DNA from: an uncultured Atopobiaceae bacterium
GTDB lineage: Bacteria > Actinomycetota > Coriobacteriia > Coriobacteriales > Atopobiaceae
Direction: 5' to 3'
DNA: 5,123 nucleotides
Assembly (NCBI GenBank): GCA_905235165.1
Contig: CAJOKK010000107.1
Coordinates: forward strand, 1 to 5,123
Shown here: piece by piece, positions 1-5,090 of the stretch
How the letters are laid out: each line of letters opens with the position of its first letter
Numbering within the stretch: the stretch's first letter is position 1
Translations under genes and position numbers: made by a program
Notes under the pieces: generated by a model
What the model was told of the DNA's origin: nothing
What the model saw: only the letters and a program-made list of their open reading frames with translations
Databases searched by the model: none

Positions 1-52
1 GTCGACGGGCCTCGCCATCCTGCGCAACTTCGTCAACATCGTGAGGGGATAG
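1..52 (+). CDS. hisH: Imidazole glycerol phosphate synthase glutaminase subunit HisH, C-terminal end only
   Basis: Only the last 16 complete codons and the TAG stop (50-52) are in the window; the reading frame starts at base 2. The peptide STGLAILRNFVNIVRG matches the usual HisH C-terminus, where a conserved Glu-Lys-Ser stretch is followed by a 'GL.iL.NF' motif. The first base would complete the preceding codon. HisH releases ammonia from glutamine and channels it to HisF. Its catalytic Cys-His-Glu triad would lie upstream and cannot be seen. The identification is supported by position: the stop is 3 nt before hisA, and hisF lies further downstream. The fragment is very short, so the call depends largely on this context. 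Confidence 0.8.
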   Translation, partial: STGLAILRNFVNIVRG

Positions 53-55
53 TCC

Positions 56-814
56 ATGCTGCTCTTTCCTGCCATCGACCTCATCGCGGGCCAAGTGGTA
101 CGCCTGCGTCAGGGCGAGCGTTCCCAGATGGACGTCTATTCGACTGACCCGGTAGCCGTGGCGCGCGACTTTGCCGCGCGTGGTGCCCGCTGGATCCACG
201 TGGTCGACCTGTCTGCCACCTTCGGTGAGGATAGCGACGCCTTGGCTAAGAATGCCCAGGCTATCCGTGCCATCTGCCAGGTGGAGGGCATCAGCGTGGA
301 CACCGGCGGTGGCGTACGCGACATGGCGGCCGTTGAGCGTCTGGCTGAGGCGGGTGCCAAGCGCATCGCCATCGGGACCGCCCTCGTGCGTGATCCCGAC
401 TTCGCCCGCCAGGCCGCCGAGCGCTTCGGCGAGCTGCTCGTGGCTGACGTCGCCGCCAAGGGGGGAGAGGTGCGCGTGAACGGCTGGCGCGAGGGCGAGG
501 CCCTTGCTGCCGACGAGCTCGTGGCGCGTCTTACTGCCTTGGGCTACCGTCACCTGGTCTTCACCGACGTTGCGCGTGACGGCATGCAGACGGGTATCGA
601 TGCGGATGCCTATCGCCACATCGCCGAGGTCGCGGGCTTTCCCGTTGTGGCCTCTGGTGGCATCGCGACGATCGAGGATGTGCGGGCGCTTGCGGCGCTC
701 GGCACGGACGTCATCGAAGGCGCGATCACGGGCAGGGCTCTCTACGAGGGCACGCTCGACCTGGGCGAGGCGCTAGCCGTGGCCCATGCGGGAGGGGAGC
801 GCGATGGCCGCTGA
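56..814 (+). CDS. hisA: HisA, ProFAR isomerase (phosphoribosylformimino-5-aminoimidazole carboxamide ribotide isomerase)
   Basis: This 252-residue protein has the usual length of HisA, a cytoplasmic (beta/alpha)8 barrel that isomerises ProFAR to PRFAR, the substrate of HisF. The N-terminus reads FPAIDLIAGQVVRL, which places the first catalytic Asp at residue 8. The second catalytic Asp is D131 in VADVAAKGG, starting the second half-barrel. Phosphate-binding loops are visible as GGGVRD (84-89), DGMQTG (about 175-180), ASGGI (199-203) and EGAITGRALYEG (221-232). A conserved-type Trp follows in NGW (142-144). The ATG at 56 is preceded by AGGGG at 44-48 and lies 3 nt after the hisH stop, so translation is probably coupled. 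Some actinobacterial homologues (PriA) also act as TrpF. The sequence alone does not settle that here, and the plain HisA call fits best. Confidence 0.96.
   Translation: MLLFPAIDLIAGQVVRLRQGERSQMDVYSTDPVAVARDFAARGARWIHVVDLSATFGEDSDALAKNAQAIRAICQVEGISVDTGGGVRDMAAVERLAEAGAKRIAIGTALVRDPDFARQAAERFGELLVADVAAKGGEVRVNGWREGEALAADELVARLTALGYRHLVFTDVARDGMQTGIDADAYRHIAEVAGFPVVASGGIATIEDVRALAALGTDVIEGAITGRALYEGTLDLGEALAVAHAGGERDGR
791..797 (+). promoter_or_regulatory. Ribosome binding site that selects the start at 804
   Basis: GGAGGGG lies inside the 3' end of hisA, about 6-8 nt before the ATG at 804. An in-frame ATG also exists at 786, but it lies upstream of this Shine-Dalgarno sequence and has no comparable one of its own. 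The site therefore favours 804 as the start of the aminotransferase gene, giving an 11-nt overlap with hisA. Confidence 0.7.
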
Positions 815-2000
815 CGCCCTCGAGGCCCTTCGCGAGGAGATGGCTCGCCGCACCCGCACGCAGGCCCAGGATTGGTATCCCACCTTCCGTGCGCGCCATG
901 CCATGCAGGCGGTCTTCGAGACCCTGCGCGAGCAGCGCGGCCAAGGCGAGGTCATCACCCAGCTTCTGACCTGCTGCACCGCTGTTGACCCAATCATCGC
1001 GGCTGGCCTTGCCCCTCGCTATGCCGATATCTCTCCGCGCTCGCTTGCCATTGACGGTTCTGCGATGACGATAAGCCCCAAGACGCGTGCCGTCATGTTG
1101 CAGCACACCTTTGGCCTCTTCGATCCCGATGGCGACGAAGAACTCGTTCGAAGGACGCACGAGGCAGGCGTCGTCGTGCTCGAGGACTGCGCCCACTGCG
1201 CCGGCCACTTCTCGCGTGGAGCGGATGGGCACCCCTTGGCCGACGTCTCCTTTCACTCCTTCGGGGTGCAGAAGATGGCGGCAACCGATTTCGGCTCGCT
1301 CACCTGGGTCAACCCGCGCATGGCCGATGCGGGTCTGCGCCAGGCCATCGTGGAGGCCCTTGCGGGGCTGCCCGTGCTCAGTCCGCGCCTGGAGCGCGCC
1401 GCGCGCAACTACGACCTGCAGATTCGCGTGCTCATGAAGCTCCCTGCCAAGTTGCGTCACAGCCTCTCCGACAGTCTGAGCGCCCGCGAGCTCTATCTGC
1501 CGCCCGTCTCGAGCGCGGAGCGTCGTGGCATGGTCTCGCTCGCTCCCATGCGTCCGAGCGCCTGGGTGTGTGACCACATGCAAACCGGCCTTGCCGACCT
1601 CGACTTTCAGGAGAAGCGCAGCCTCGAGGCAACGCGCATCTTTGCCCGTGAGCTCGCTCCTCTCGCCGAGCGCGGTCTTCTCGCCATTCCCGCAGCGGCG
1701 CTCGAACGTGAGCGGCCTTTGCTGCGCTTCCCCTTGGTCATCGAAGGCGAGCAGCGAGCGGATGCGCTGATAGAGGCCATTGGCGCGGCGCAGTGCTACT
1801 GCGATTCCTGGGGCCGTCCCGCGCTCTTTCCCGGCGTGCTCGACCCGAGTGCCTATGGCCTTGCGAATACCGACGACCTTTCTGCTTGGAGCGAGACGAG
1901 CCGTGTGGTTGCGGGGGTCGTTCCCCTGTACACGTCCGTCTCGCCCGATGAGGCGCTTACCGTCTCCCAGGTGGTCAAGCGTTTTGTCAGCTCTTCGTAA
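804..2000 (+). CDS. DegT/DnrJ/EryC1/StrS-family PLP-dependent aminotransferase within the his operon
   Basis: The 398-residue protein has the size and motif order of fold-type I sugar-type aminotransferases (DegT family). In order from Met 804 these are: an N-terminal ARHAMQAVFETL segment; a GEVITQLLTCCTAVDPIIAAG segment that corresponds to the family's 'DEVI.P..T...v.ai...G' strand; QHTFG (100-104); ED at 127-128 in VLEDCAHCAG, whose Asp should contact the PLP pyridine nitrogen; and SFHSFG (149-154) followed by K157, the expected Schiff-base Lys. The family's usual GEGG after the Lys is replaced by DFGS (162-165), and the usual Gln after ED is His131. The C-terminus keeps a 'P.....S..E' pattern near residues 374-383. 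Family members typically aminate keto-sugars. Here the gene overlaps hisA by 11 nt and hisF follows at once, which suggests a role tied to histidine or its intermediates. The substrate is unknown, and a HisC-like role is only a hypothesis. Confidence 0.85.
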   Translation: MAADALEALREEMARRTRTQAQDWYPTFRARHAMQAVFETLREQRGQGEVITQLLTCCTAVDPIIAAGLAPRYADISPRSLAIDGSAMTISPKTRAVMLQHTFGLFDPDGDEELVRRTHEAGVVVLEDCAHCAGHFSRGADGHPLADVSFHSFGVQKMAATDFGSLTWVNPRMADAGLRQAIVEALAGLPVLSPRLERAARNYDLQIRVLMKLPAKLRHSLSDSLSARELYLPPVSSAERRGMVSLAPMRPSAWVCDHMQTGLADLDFQEKRSLEATRIFARELAPLAERGLLAIPAAALERERPLLRFPLVIEGEQRADALIEAIGAAQCYCDSWGRPALFPGVLDPSAYGLANTDDLSAWSETSRVVAGVVPLYTSVSPDEALTVSQVVKRFVSSS

Positions 2001-2006
2001 AGGAGG
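2001..2006 (+). promoter_or_regulatory. Strong Shine-Dalgarno sequence for hisF
   Basis: A perfect AGGAGG directly follows the TAA stop of the aminotransferase gene (1998-2000) and lies 5 nt before the hisF ATG. It fixes the hisF start and shows tight packing of the operon without an internal promoter gap. Confidence 0.85.
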
Positions 2007-2011
2007 AACCC

Positions 2012-2779
2012 ATGCTGTGCAAGCGTGTCATTCCCTGCCTCGACGTCAAGGACGGCCGCGTGGTGAAGGGTGTCAACTTCGTTGACCTTCGCGATGCCGG
2101 AGATCCCGTCGAGCTCGCGAGCGTCTACGACCGTGAGGGTGCCGACGAGGTGATCTTCCTCGACATCACGGCGACCTCCGACGAGCGCAACACCACCGTT
2201 GAGCTGGCGTCGCATGCGGCCGAGCAGCTGCGCATTCCCTACACCGTGGGCGGTGGCTTCCGCTCGGTGGCCGATGCGCGCACCATGATCGCCGCAGGTG
2301 CCGACAAGGTCTCCTTCAACTCCGCAGCGGTGAAGGACCCCTCGCTTCTGACCCAGGCCGCAACGGCCTTTGGTAGCCAGGCCGTCATCTGCGCCATCGA
2401 CGCCAAGCGCGTCGGTACGGCTGACAAGTGGGAGGTCTACCTGGCTGGTGGTCGCGTGGCCACGGGCATTGACGCCGTTGAGTGGGCTACGGAGGCAGCG
2501 CGGCGCGGCGCGGGGGAGATTCTGCTCACGAGCATGGATCGTGATGGTACCAAGGATGGCTTCGACTTGGCGCTCACCCGTGCGGTCGCCCGTTCGGTCT
2601 CGATTCCGGTCATCGCGTCGGGCGGCGTGGGCACCCTTGAGCACTTTGCCGAGGGCATCATCGAGGGCGAAGCGGATGCCGTGCTCGCGGCGAGCGTCTT
2701 CCACTTCGGTACCTATTCGGTCCGTCAGGTGAAGGAGTACCTTGCCTCGCAGGGAATCCCGGTTCGTCTCGACTTCTAG
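2012..2779 (+). CDS. hisF: HisF, imidazole glycerol phosphate synthase cyclase subunit
   Basis: This 255-residue protein has the normal HisF length. HisF is a (beta/alpha)8 barrel that uses HisH-derived ammonia to convert PRFAR to imidazole glycerol phosphate and AICAR, in the cytoplasm as a HisH-HisF complex. Catalytic Asp 11 is in RVIPCLDVKDGRVVKG and Asp 130 in CAIDAKR, the two positions known for the family. Other conserved elements are VGGGFRS (79-85), FNSAAV (102-107), TSMDRDGTKDGFD (173-185), IASGGVG (201-207) and AASVFHFG (226-233). Phe replaces the more common Ile in the GGGIRS-type loop, a mild variation. The start at 2012 has a perfect Shine-Dalgarno sequence 5 nt upstream. No terminator is obvious after the stop, and the next his gene begins 121 nt later. 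Confidence 0.97.
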   Translation: MLCKRVIPCLDVKDGRVVKGVNFVDLRDAGDPVELASVYDREGADEVIFLDITATSDERNTTVELASHAAEQLRIPYTVGGGFRSVADARTMIAAGADKVSFNSAAVKDPSLLTQAATAFGSQAVICAIDAKRVGTADKWEVYLAGGRVATGIDAVEWATEAARRGAGEILLTSMDRDGTKDGFDLALTRAVARSVSIPVIASGGVGTLEHFAEGIIEGEADAVLAASVFHFGTYSVRQVKEYLASQGIPVRLDF

Positions 2780-2900
2780 TCCACGCGGACGGGGAGCGGA
2801 CGGCTGTTCTTTGCTCTTGTCCTCAGCTTGCAACTTACGGTGGCCCTGCTGTGCGGGCAGTGTTTGCCTGCCTAAGCTACGTGTGTGGAGAGTGATGTAA

Positions 2901-3266
2901 ATGTGTTCAAAGTATGCTGGTGAAACGCTTGAAACCATATCAGTTTCAGAAGTAACGCTCACCTTTGACGCCCAAGGTCTTATCCCCGCCGTCGTGCAGC
3001 AGGCCGAGACGGGCGACGTGCTCATGGTTGCCTGGATGAATGCCGAATCTTTTGATCTCACGCTCAAAACGGGCACGACATGGTTTTGGTCACGTTCGCG
3101 CCAAGAACTCTGGAACAAGGGCGCTACCAGCGGAAACATTCAGCATGTGAAGCAAATCCTTCTTGATTGCGACGCCGATACCCTCGTGATCGAGGTCGAG
3201 GCGGAAGGCCCTGCCTGCCATACGGGTCATCAGAGCTGCTTCTATCGAGAGCTGAAGATCGATTAG
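2901..3266 (+). CDS. hisI: HisI, phosphoribosyl-AMP cyclohydrolase (monofunctional)
   Basis: This 121-residue enzyme hydrolyses the purine ring of phosphoribosyl-AMP to give ProFAR, the substrate of HisA. Family motifs are clear: GLIPAVVQ (26-33), VLMVAWMN (40-47), WSRSRQELWNKGATSGN (63-79), LDCDADTL (88-95) and ACHTG plus SCF (105-114). Asp 89, 91 and 93 are the expected Mg ligands, and Cys 90, 106 and 113 the expected Zn ligands. The start is fixed at 2901: an in-frame TAA lies immediately before it (2898-2900), and no other start codon occurs in frame before the conserved core. GGAGAG (2887-2892) is a plausible ribosome binding site. No HisE pyrophosphatase domain is fused to the C-terminus. 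The first 60 bases have about 40% G+C by hand count against about 63% in a sample of hisF, so the region differs in composition from its neighbours. Confidence 0.96.
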   Translation: MCSKYAGETLETISVSEVTLTFDAQGLIPAVVQQAETGDVLMVAWMNAESFDLTLKTGTTWFWSRSRQELWNKGATSGNIQHVKQILLDCDADTLVIEVEAEGPACHTGHQSCFYRELKID

Positions 3267-3335
3267 CTGCCGGAGAATACCGCTCACCTACAAGATGGTC
3301 TACCTTGATATGTTCTGAACTACCATCAATTGGCA

Positions 3336-3355
3336 CATAGGAAGGGCTTCCTATG
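3336..3355 (+). promoter_or_regulatory. Perfect 9-bp inverted repeat upstream of the NlpC/P60 gene (possible operator)
   Basis: CATAGGAAG (3336-3344) and CTTCCTATG (3347-3355) are exact reverse complements separated by GG. The dyad lies just upstream of a probable extended -10 element and would cover about -39 to -20 of the promoter, where a repressor or activator dimer could bind. No T-run follows, so it does not look like an intrinsic terminator for hisI, although it could still form an RNA hairpin at the end of the his transcript. Confidence 0.5.
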
Positions 3356-3359
3356 CCTG

Positions 3360-3368
3360 TGTTAGAAT
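3360..3368 (+). promoter_or_regulatory. Probable extended -10 promoter for the NlpC/P60 gene
   Basis: TGTTAGAAT matches the extended -10 consensus TGnTATAAT with one mismatch (TAGAAT at 3363-3368). No good -35 hexamer sits at the usual distance, because that place is taken by the inverted repeat at 3336-3355. This is consistent with an extended -10 promoter that depends on an upstream regulator. Transcription would start near 3375, leaving a leader of about 65 nt before the ATG at 3439. Confidence 0.4.
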
Positions 3369-3377
3369 AGAGAACCG

Positions 3378-3397
3378 CTTGTGGCAGTTGCCACGAG
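3378..3397 (+). other. 5' leader stem-loop
   Basis: CTTGTGGCA (3378-3386) can pair with TGCCACGAG (3389-3397) over 9 positions, including one G-U pair, with GT between the arms. Flanking AACC (3373-3376) could also pair with GGTT (3400-3403). If transcription starts near 3375, the hairpin lies at the very 5' end of the mRNA, where such structures can protect against decay. The short T-run (3402-3405) is set off from the stem by several G residues, so a standard terminator is unlikely. Confidence 0.45.
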
Positions 3398-3438
3398 GGG
3401 GTTTTACAAGACTACGCAGCAAAACGAGGTTGACTGAT

Positions 3439-4815
3439 ATGAACAAATCGCTCATTCAAGTCGGCAGGACGGTTGCTGGTGTCGGGCTTTCATTTGCGCT
3501 CGCGCTTTCTACCACGCCGACTAACGCATTGGCGGCGTCCTCATCGCAGATTCAGGCGGAACTTGATGCCGCCAACGCTCACCTTAGCGAGCTCGCTAGC
3601 CAAAGCGATGCTAAGTTTACCGAGCTCGAGACGGTCCAGGCCGATCTTCAAGACACTCGTCAGCAGATTGGCGATCTTGAGGATCAGATTCAGGTCAAGG
3701 AGGGGGAGCTGGTTGTTGCTCGCGAGGCTCTCTCGCGTACCATGTCCGATGGCTACAAGGGCCACACTGACGTCATCTCCTTCGTTCTGAGCTCCTCGTC
3801 CTTCGACGAGATCATTTCTCGCGTGTACTACGCCAACAAGGTGGCCAACCATCAGTCTGATGCCATTGCCACCGTGCGTGAGATTCAGCGCGATCTCGAT
3901 TCTCAGCATGCAATGCTTGAGGAGAAGGAAACCGAGCAGGAAGAGCTCCTTGGTCAGGCACAGAGCAGCTACGAAGAGATTCAGAGCCTTCAGGCGAGCC
4001 AGGAAACGTATGTGAATCAGCTCTCCGGTGAGGTGCAGGAGGCCATTGCTGCCGAGCGCGCCGCAGCTGAGGCGGAAGCTCGCCGCCAGCAGGAGGCTGC
4101 CGCTGCAGAGGCCGCTCGCCAGGCCGCTGAGGCTGCTGAGGCCGCTGAGGCTAACGGTGGCGATGCGTCCGAGGCTCAGGGTGAGTCCGGTAACGCTTCG
4201 GCTCCCCAGTCCCAAGACAACGGTGGCGGCAATGCCGACTATAGCGACCATGGCAACAGCGGTGGTGGCAGCGACAGCGGCAACAGCGGTGGCTCGAGCG
4301 ACTACTCTGAGCCTTCCTATGATGACGGTGGTAGCTCCTCCAGCGACGATAGCTGGAGCTACGATGATGATGACTCTAGCAGCGGTGGCGGCTCGTCCTA
4401 TGTTCCCGACTTCGGTTCGGGTGTCTGGGCTGCTATCGAGTACGCCCAGTCGCAGATTGGCGTGAGCTACTCCTACGGCGGCAACGCTATCGCTAATCAG
4501 GAGTTTGACTGCTCTGGCCTCGTGTGGTGGGCTTATAACCAGGCCGGTTACAGCATTCCGCGTGGCCAGCGTATGAGCAACGGCCGCGGCAACTCGATGG
4601 TCGGCTGGTGCCTCGATAATGGTGGCTGGACTACCGACCAGTCAAACCTCCAGGCTGGCGATCTCATGTTCTGGGGTTCCGACGTGAACAACACTACGCA
4701 CGTTGCCATGTGCATCGGTGGCGGCTTGATGATCCACTCCAACTATGGTGGCGTCGAGGTCGCAAGCGTCTATTACGGCTCTGGTAGCTTTGTGGGCGGT
4801 GGCCCGATCATCTAG
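3439..4815 (+). CDS. Secreted NlpC/P60 peptidoglycan hydrolase with PcsB-like coiled coil
   Basis: This is a 458-residue exported cell-wall hydrolase. The start at 3439 gives a proper signal peptide: basic MNKSLIQVGR, a hydrophobic core, and ALA at 30-32 as a likely cleavage site. GAGG at 3426-3429 is the ribosome binding site. A TTG at 3379 in the same frame would put 20 residues before the signal and is rejected. Residues about 35-200 form a long coiled coil like that of PcsB/RipA-type proteins, followed by an Ala/Glu/Arg-rich helix (201-238) and a Gly/Ser/Asp/Tyr-rich linker (239-322). The NlpC/P60 domain occupies about 327-458, with the nucleophile C358 in FDCSGL, H421 in THVAM and H433 in MIHS as probable third triad residue. 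The family cleaves peptide stems of peptidoglycan, usually the D-Glu-diamino acid bond. A role in cell separation, perhaps controlled through the coiled coil by FtsEX, is inferred from related proteins. Confidence 0.92.
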   Translation: MNKSLIQVGRTVAGVGLSFALALSTTPTNALAASSSQIQAELDAANAHLSELASQSDAKFTELETVQADLQDTRQQIGDLEDQIQVKEGELVVAREALSRTMSDGYKGHTDVISFVLSSSSFDEIISRVYYANKVANHQSDAIATVREIQRDLDSQHAMLEEKETEQEELLGQAQSSYEEIQSLQASQETYVNQLSGEVQEAIAAERAAAEAEARRQQEAAAAEAARQAAEAAEAAEANGGDASEAQGESGNASAPQSQDNGGGNADYSDHGNSGGGSDSGNSGGSSDYSEPSYDDGGSSSSDDSWSYDDDDSSSGGGSSYVPDFGSGVWAAIEYAQSQIGVSYSYGGNAIANQEFDCSGLVWWAYNQAGYSIPRGQRMSNGRGNSMVGWCLDNGGWTTDQSNLQAGDLMFWGSDVNNTTHVAMCIGGGLMIHSNYGGVEVASVYYGSGSFVGGGPII

Positions 4816-4839
4816 CCTCGAGCCGAATTCGTTAGTAGG

Positions 4840-4875
4840 GGAGCCGATGGTCCAAGTGACCATCGGCTCCTTTTT
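4840..4875 (+). terminator. Intrinsic terminator of the NlpC/P60 gene
   Basis: GGAGCCGATGGTC (4840-4852) and GACCATCGGCTCC (4858-4870) form a perfect 13-bp stem with a CAAGT loop, followed directly by TTTTT (4871-4875) and further pyrimidines. It lies 24 nt after the stop codon and is a textbook Rho-independent terminator on the + strand. It is followed by a gene-free repeat region. Confidence 0.95.
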
Positions 4876-4898
4876 CTTCTCACGGGACCAGGGACGGT

Positions 4899-4918
4899 GA
4901 GGGTGCCGGGGCACCCTC
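4899..4918 (+). repeat. GC-rich stem-loop preceding repeat core 1
   Basis: GAGGGTGCC (4899-4907) and GGCACCCTC (4910-4918) are perfect inverted repeats separated by GG. The same element, with a two-base difference at the centre and flank, appears before core 2. It therefore seems to be part of the repeated unit. No T-run follows. Confidence 0.6.
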
Positions 4919-4920
4919 CC

Positions 4921-4966
4921 ACCAAAATGTGACATTCCGGGTCATTTTTTGTCACAAAATGGCTGG
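4921..4966 (+). repeat. Intergenic repeat core, copy 1 (complete)
   Basis: This 46-nt core runs from ACCAAAATGTGACATTCCGG to CACAAAATGGCTGG. It carries an inverted pair, TGTGAC (4928-4933) and GTCACA (4951-4956), around a 17-nt centre that ends in six T. It differs from copy 2 at two positions only (4942 and 4944). The function is unknown; it resembles a REP- or MITE-like dispersed element. Confidence 0.8.
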
Positions 4967-4978
4967 TGGGCGCGGAGC

Positions 4979-4996
4979 TTGTCGCAAAATGGCTGG
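4979..4996 (+). repeat. Partial repeat: extra copy of the core's right arm
   Basis: TTGTCGCAAAATGGCTGG repeats the right end of core 1 (GTCACAAAATGGCTGG) 30 nt downstream with one change, GTCAC to GTCGC. It lacks the left arm and centre, and explains why cores 1 and 2 are 95 nt apart while cores 2 and 3 are only 75 nt apart. Confidence 0.6.
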
Positions 4997-5011
4997 GGTG
5001 CCAGGGCACCC
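4996..5011 (+). repeat. GC-rich stem-loop preceding repeat core 2
   Basis: GGGTGCC (4996-5002) and GGCACCC (5005-5011) are perfect inverted repeats with AG between them. It is the counterpart of the stem-loop before core 1, placed at the same distance from the core. Confidence 0.6.
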
Positions 5012-5015
5012 TCCT

Positions 5016-5061
5016 ACCAAAATGTGACATTCCGGGCCGTTTTTTGTCACAAAATGGCTGG
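5016..5061 (+). repeat. Intergenic repeat core, copy 2 (complete)
   Basis: This 46-nt copy is identical to copy 1 at 44 positions; the central GTCA before the T-run is GCCG here. The inverted arms TGTGAC (5023-5028) and GTCACA (5046-5051) are unchanged. It is followed by a divergent G/C-rich spacer (5062-5090) in which the simple stem-loop seen before cores 1 and 2 has been altered and enlarged. Confidence 0.8.
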
Positions 5062-5090
5062 GGGACCGGGAACACTCCGGAATACCCCCT

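Noticed and set aside
786..803. Earlier in-frame ATG for the aminotransferase gene
   Set aside because: The strong GGAGG sequence lies downstream of it and is properly spaced for the ATG at 804. The six extra residues have no family match.
726..1583. A 285-codon open frame on the minus strand within the aminotransferase gene
   Set aside because: It is antisense to a gene with clear PLP-enzyme motifs and a good ribosome binding site, and its own translation has no recognisable domain.
2780..2900. A histidine attenuation leader or T-box before hisI
   Set aside because: There is no run of His codons, no terminator with a T-run, and no recognisable T-box sequence in the gap.
1853..3139. A 428-codon open frame on the minus strand across the aminotransferase end, hisF and hisI
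   Set aside because: It lies antisense to two clearly conserved his genes, shows no recognisable motif, and is a side effect of high-G+C codon use.
3294..3327. GATGGT/ACCATC stem with an inner GTTC-T-GAAC dyad after hisI, considered as terminator or LexA box
   Set aside because: The loop is long, no T-run follows, and the inner dyad has the reverse order and wrong spacing for an actinobacterial LexA site.
3379..3438. TTG start extending the hydrolase by 20 residues
   Set aside because: It would place a charged segment before an otherwise normal signal peptide and begins inside a hairpin, while ATG 3439 has its own ribosome binding site.
3541..4251. A 236-codon minus-strand frame rich in Leu, Ser and Gly that looks partly hydrophobic
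   Set aside because: It is the antisense image of the coiled-coil and Ala-rich segments of the NlpC/P60 protein; the Leu richness mirrors Glu/Gln/Lys codons on the other strand.
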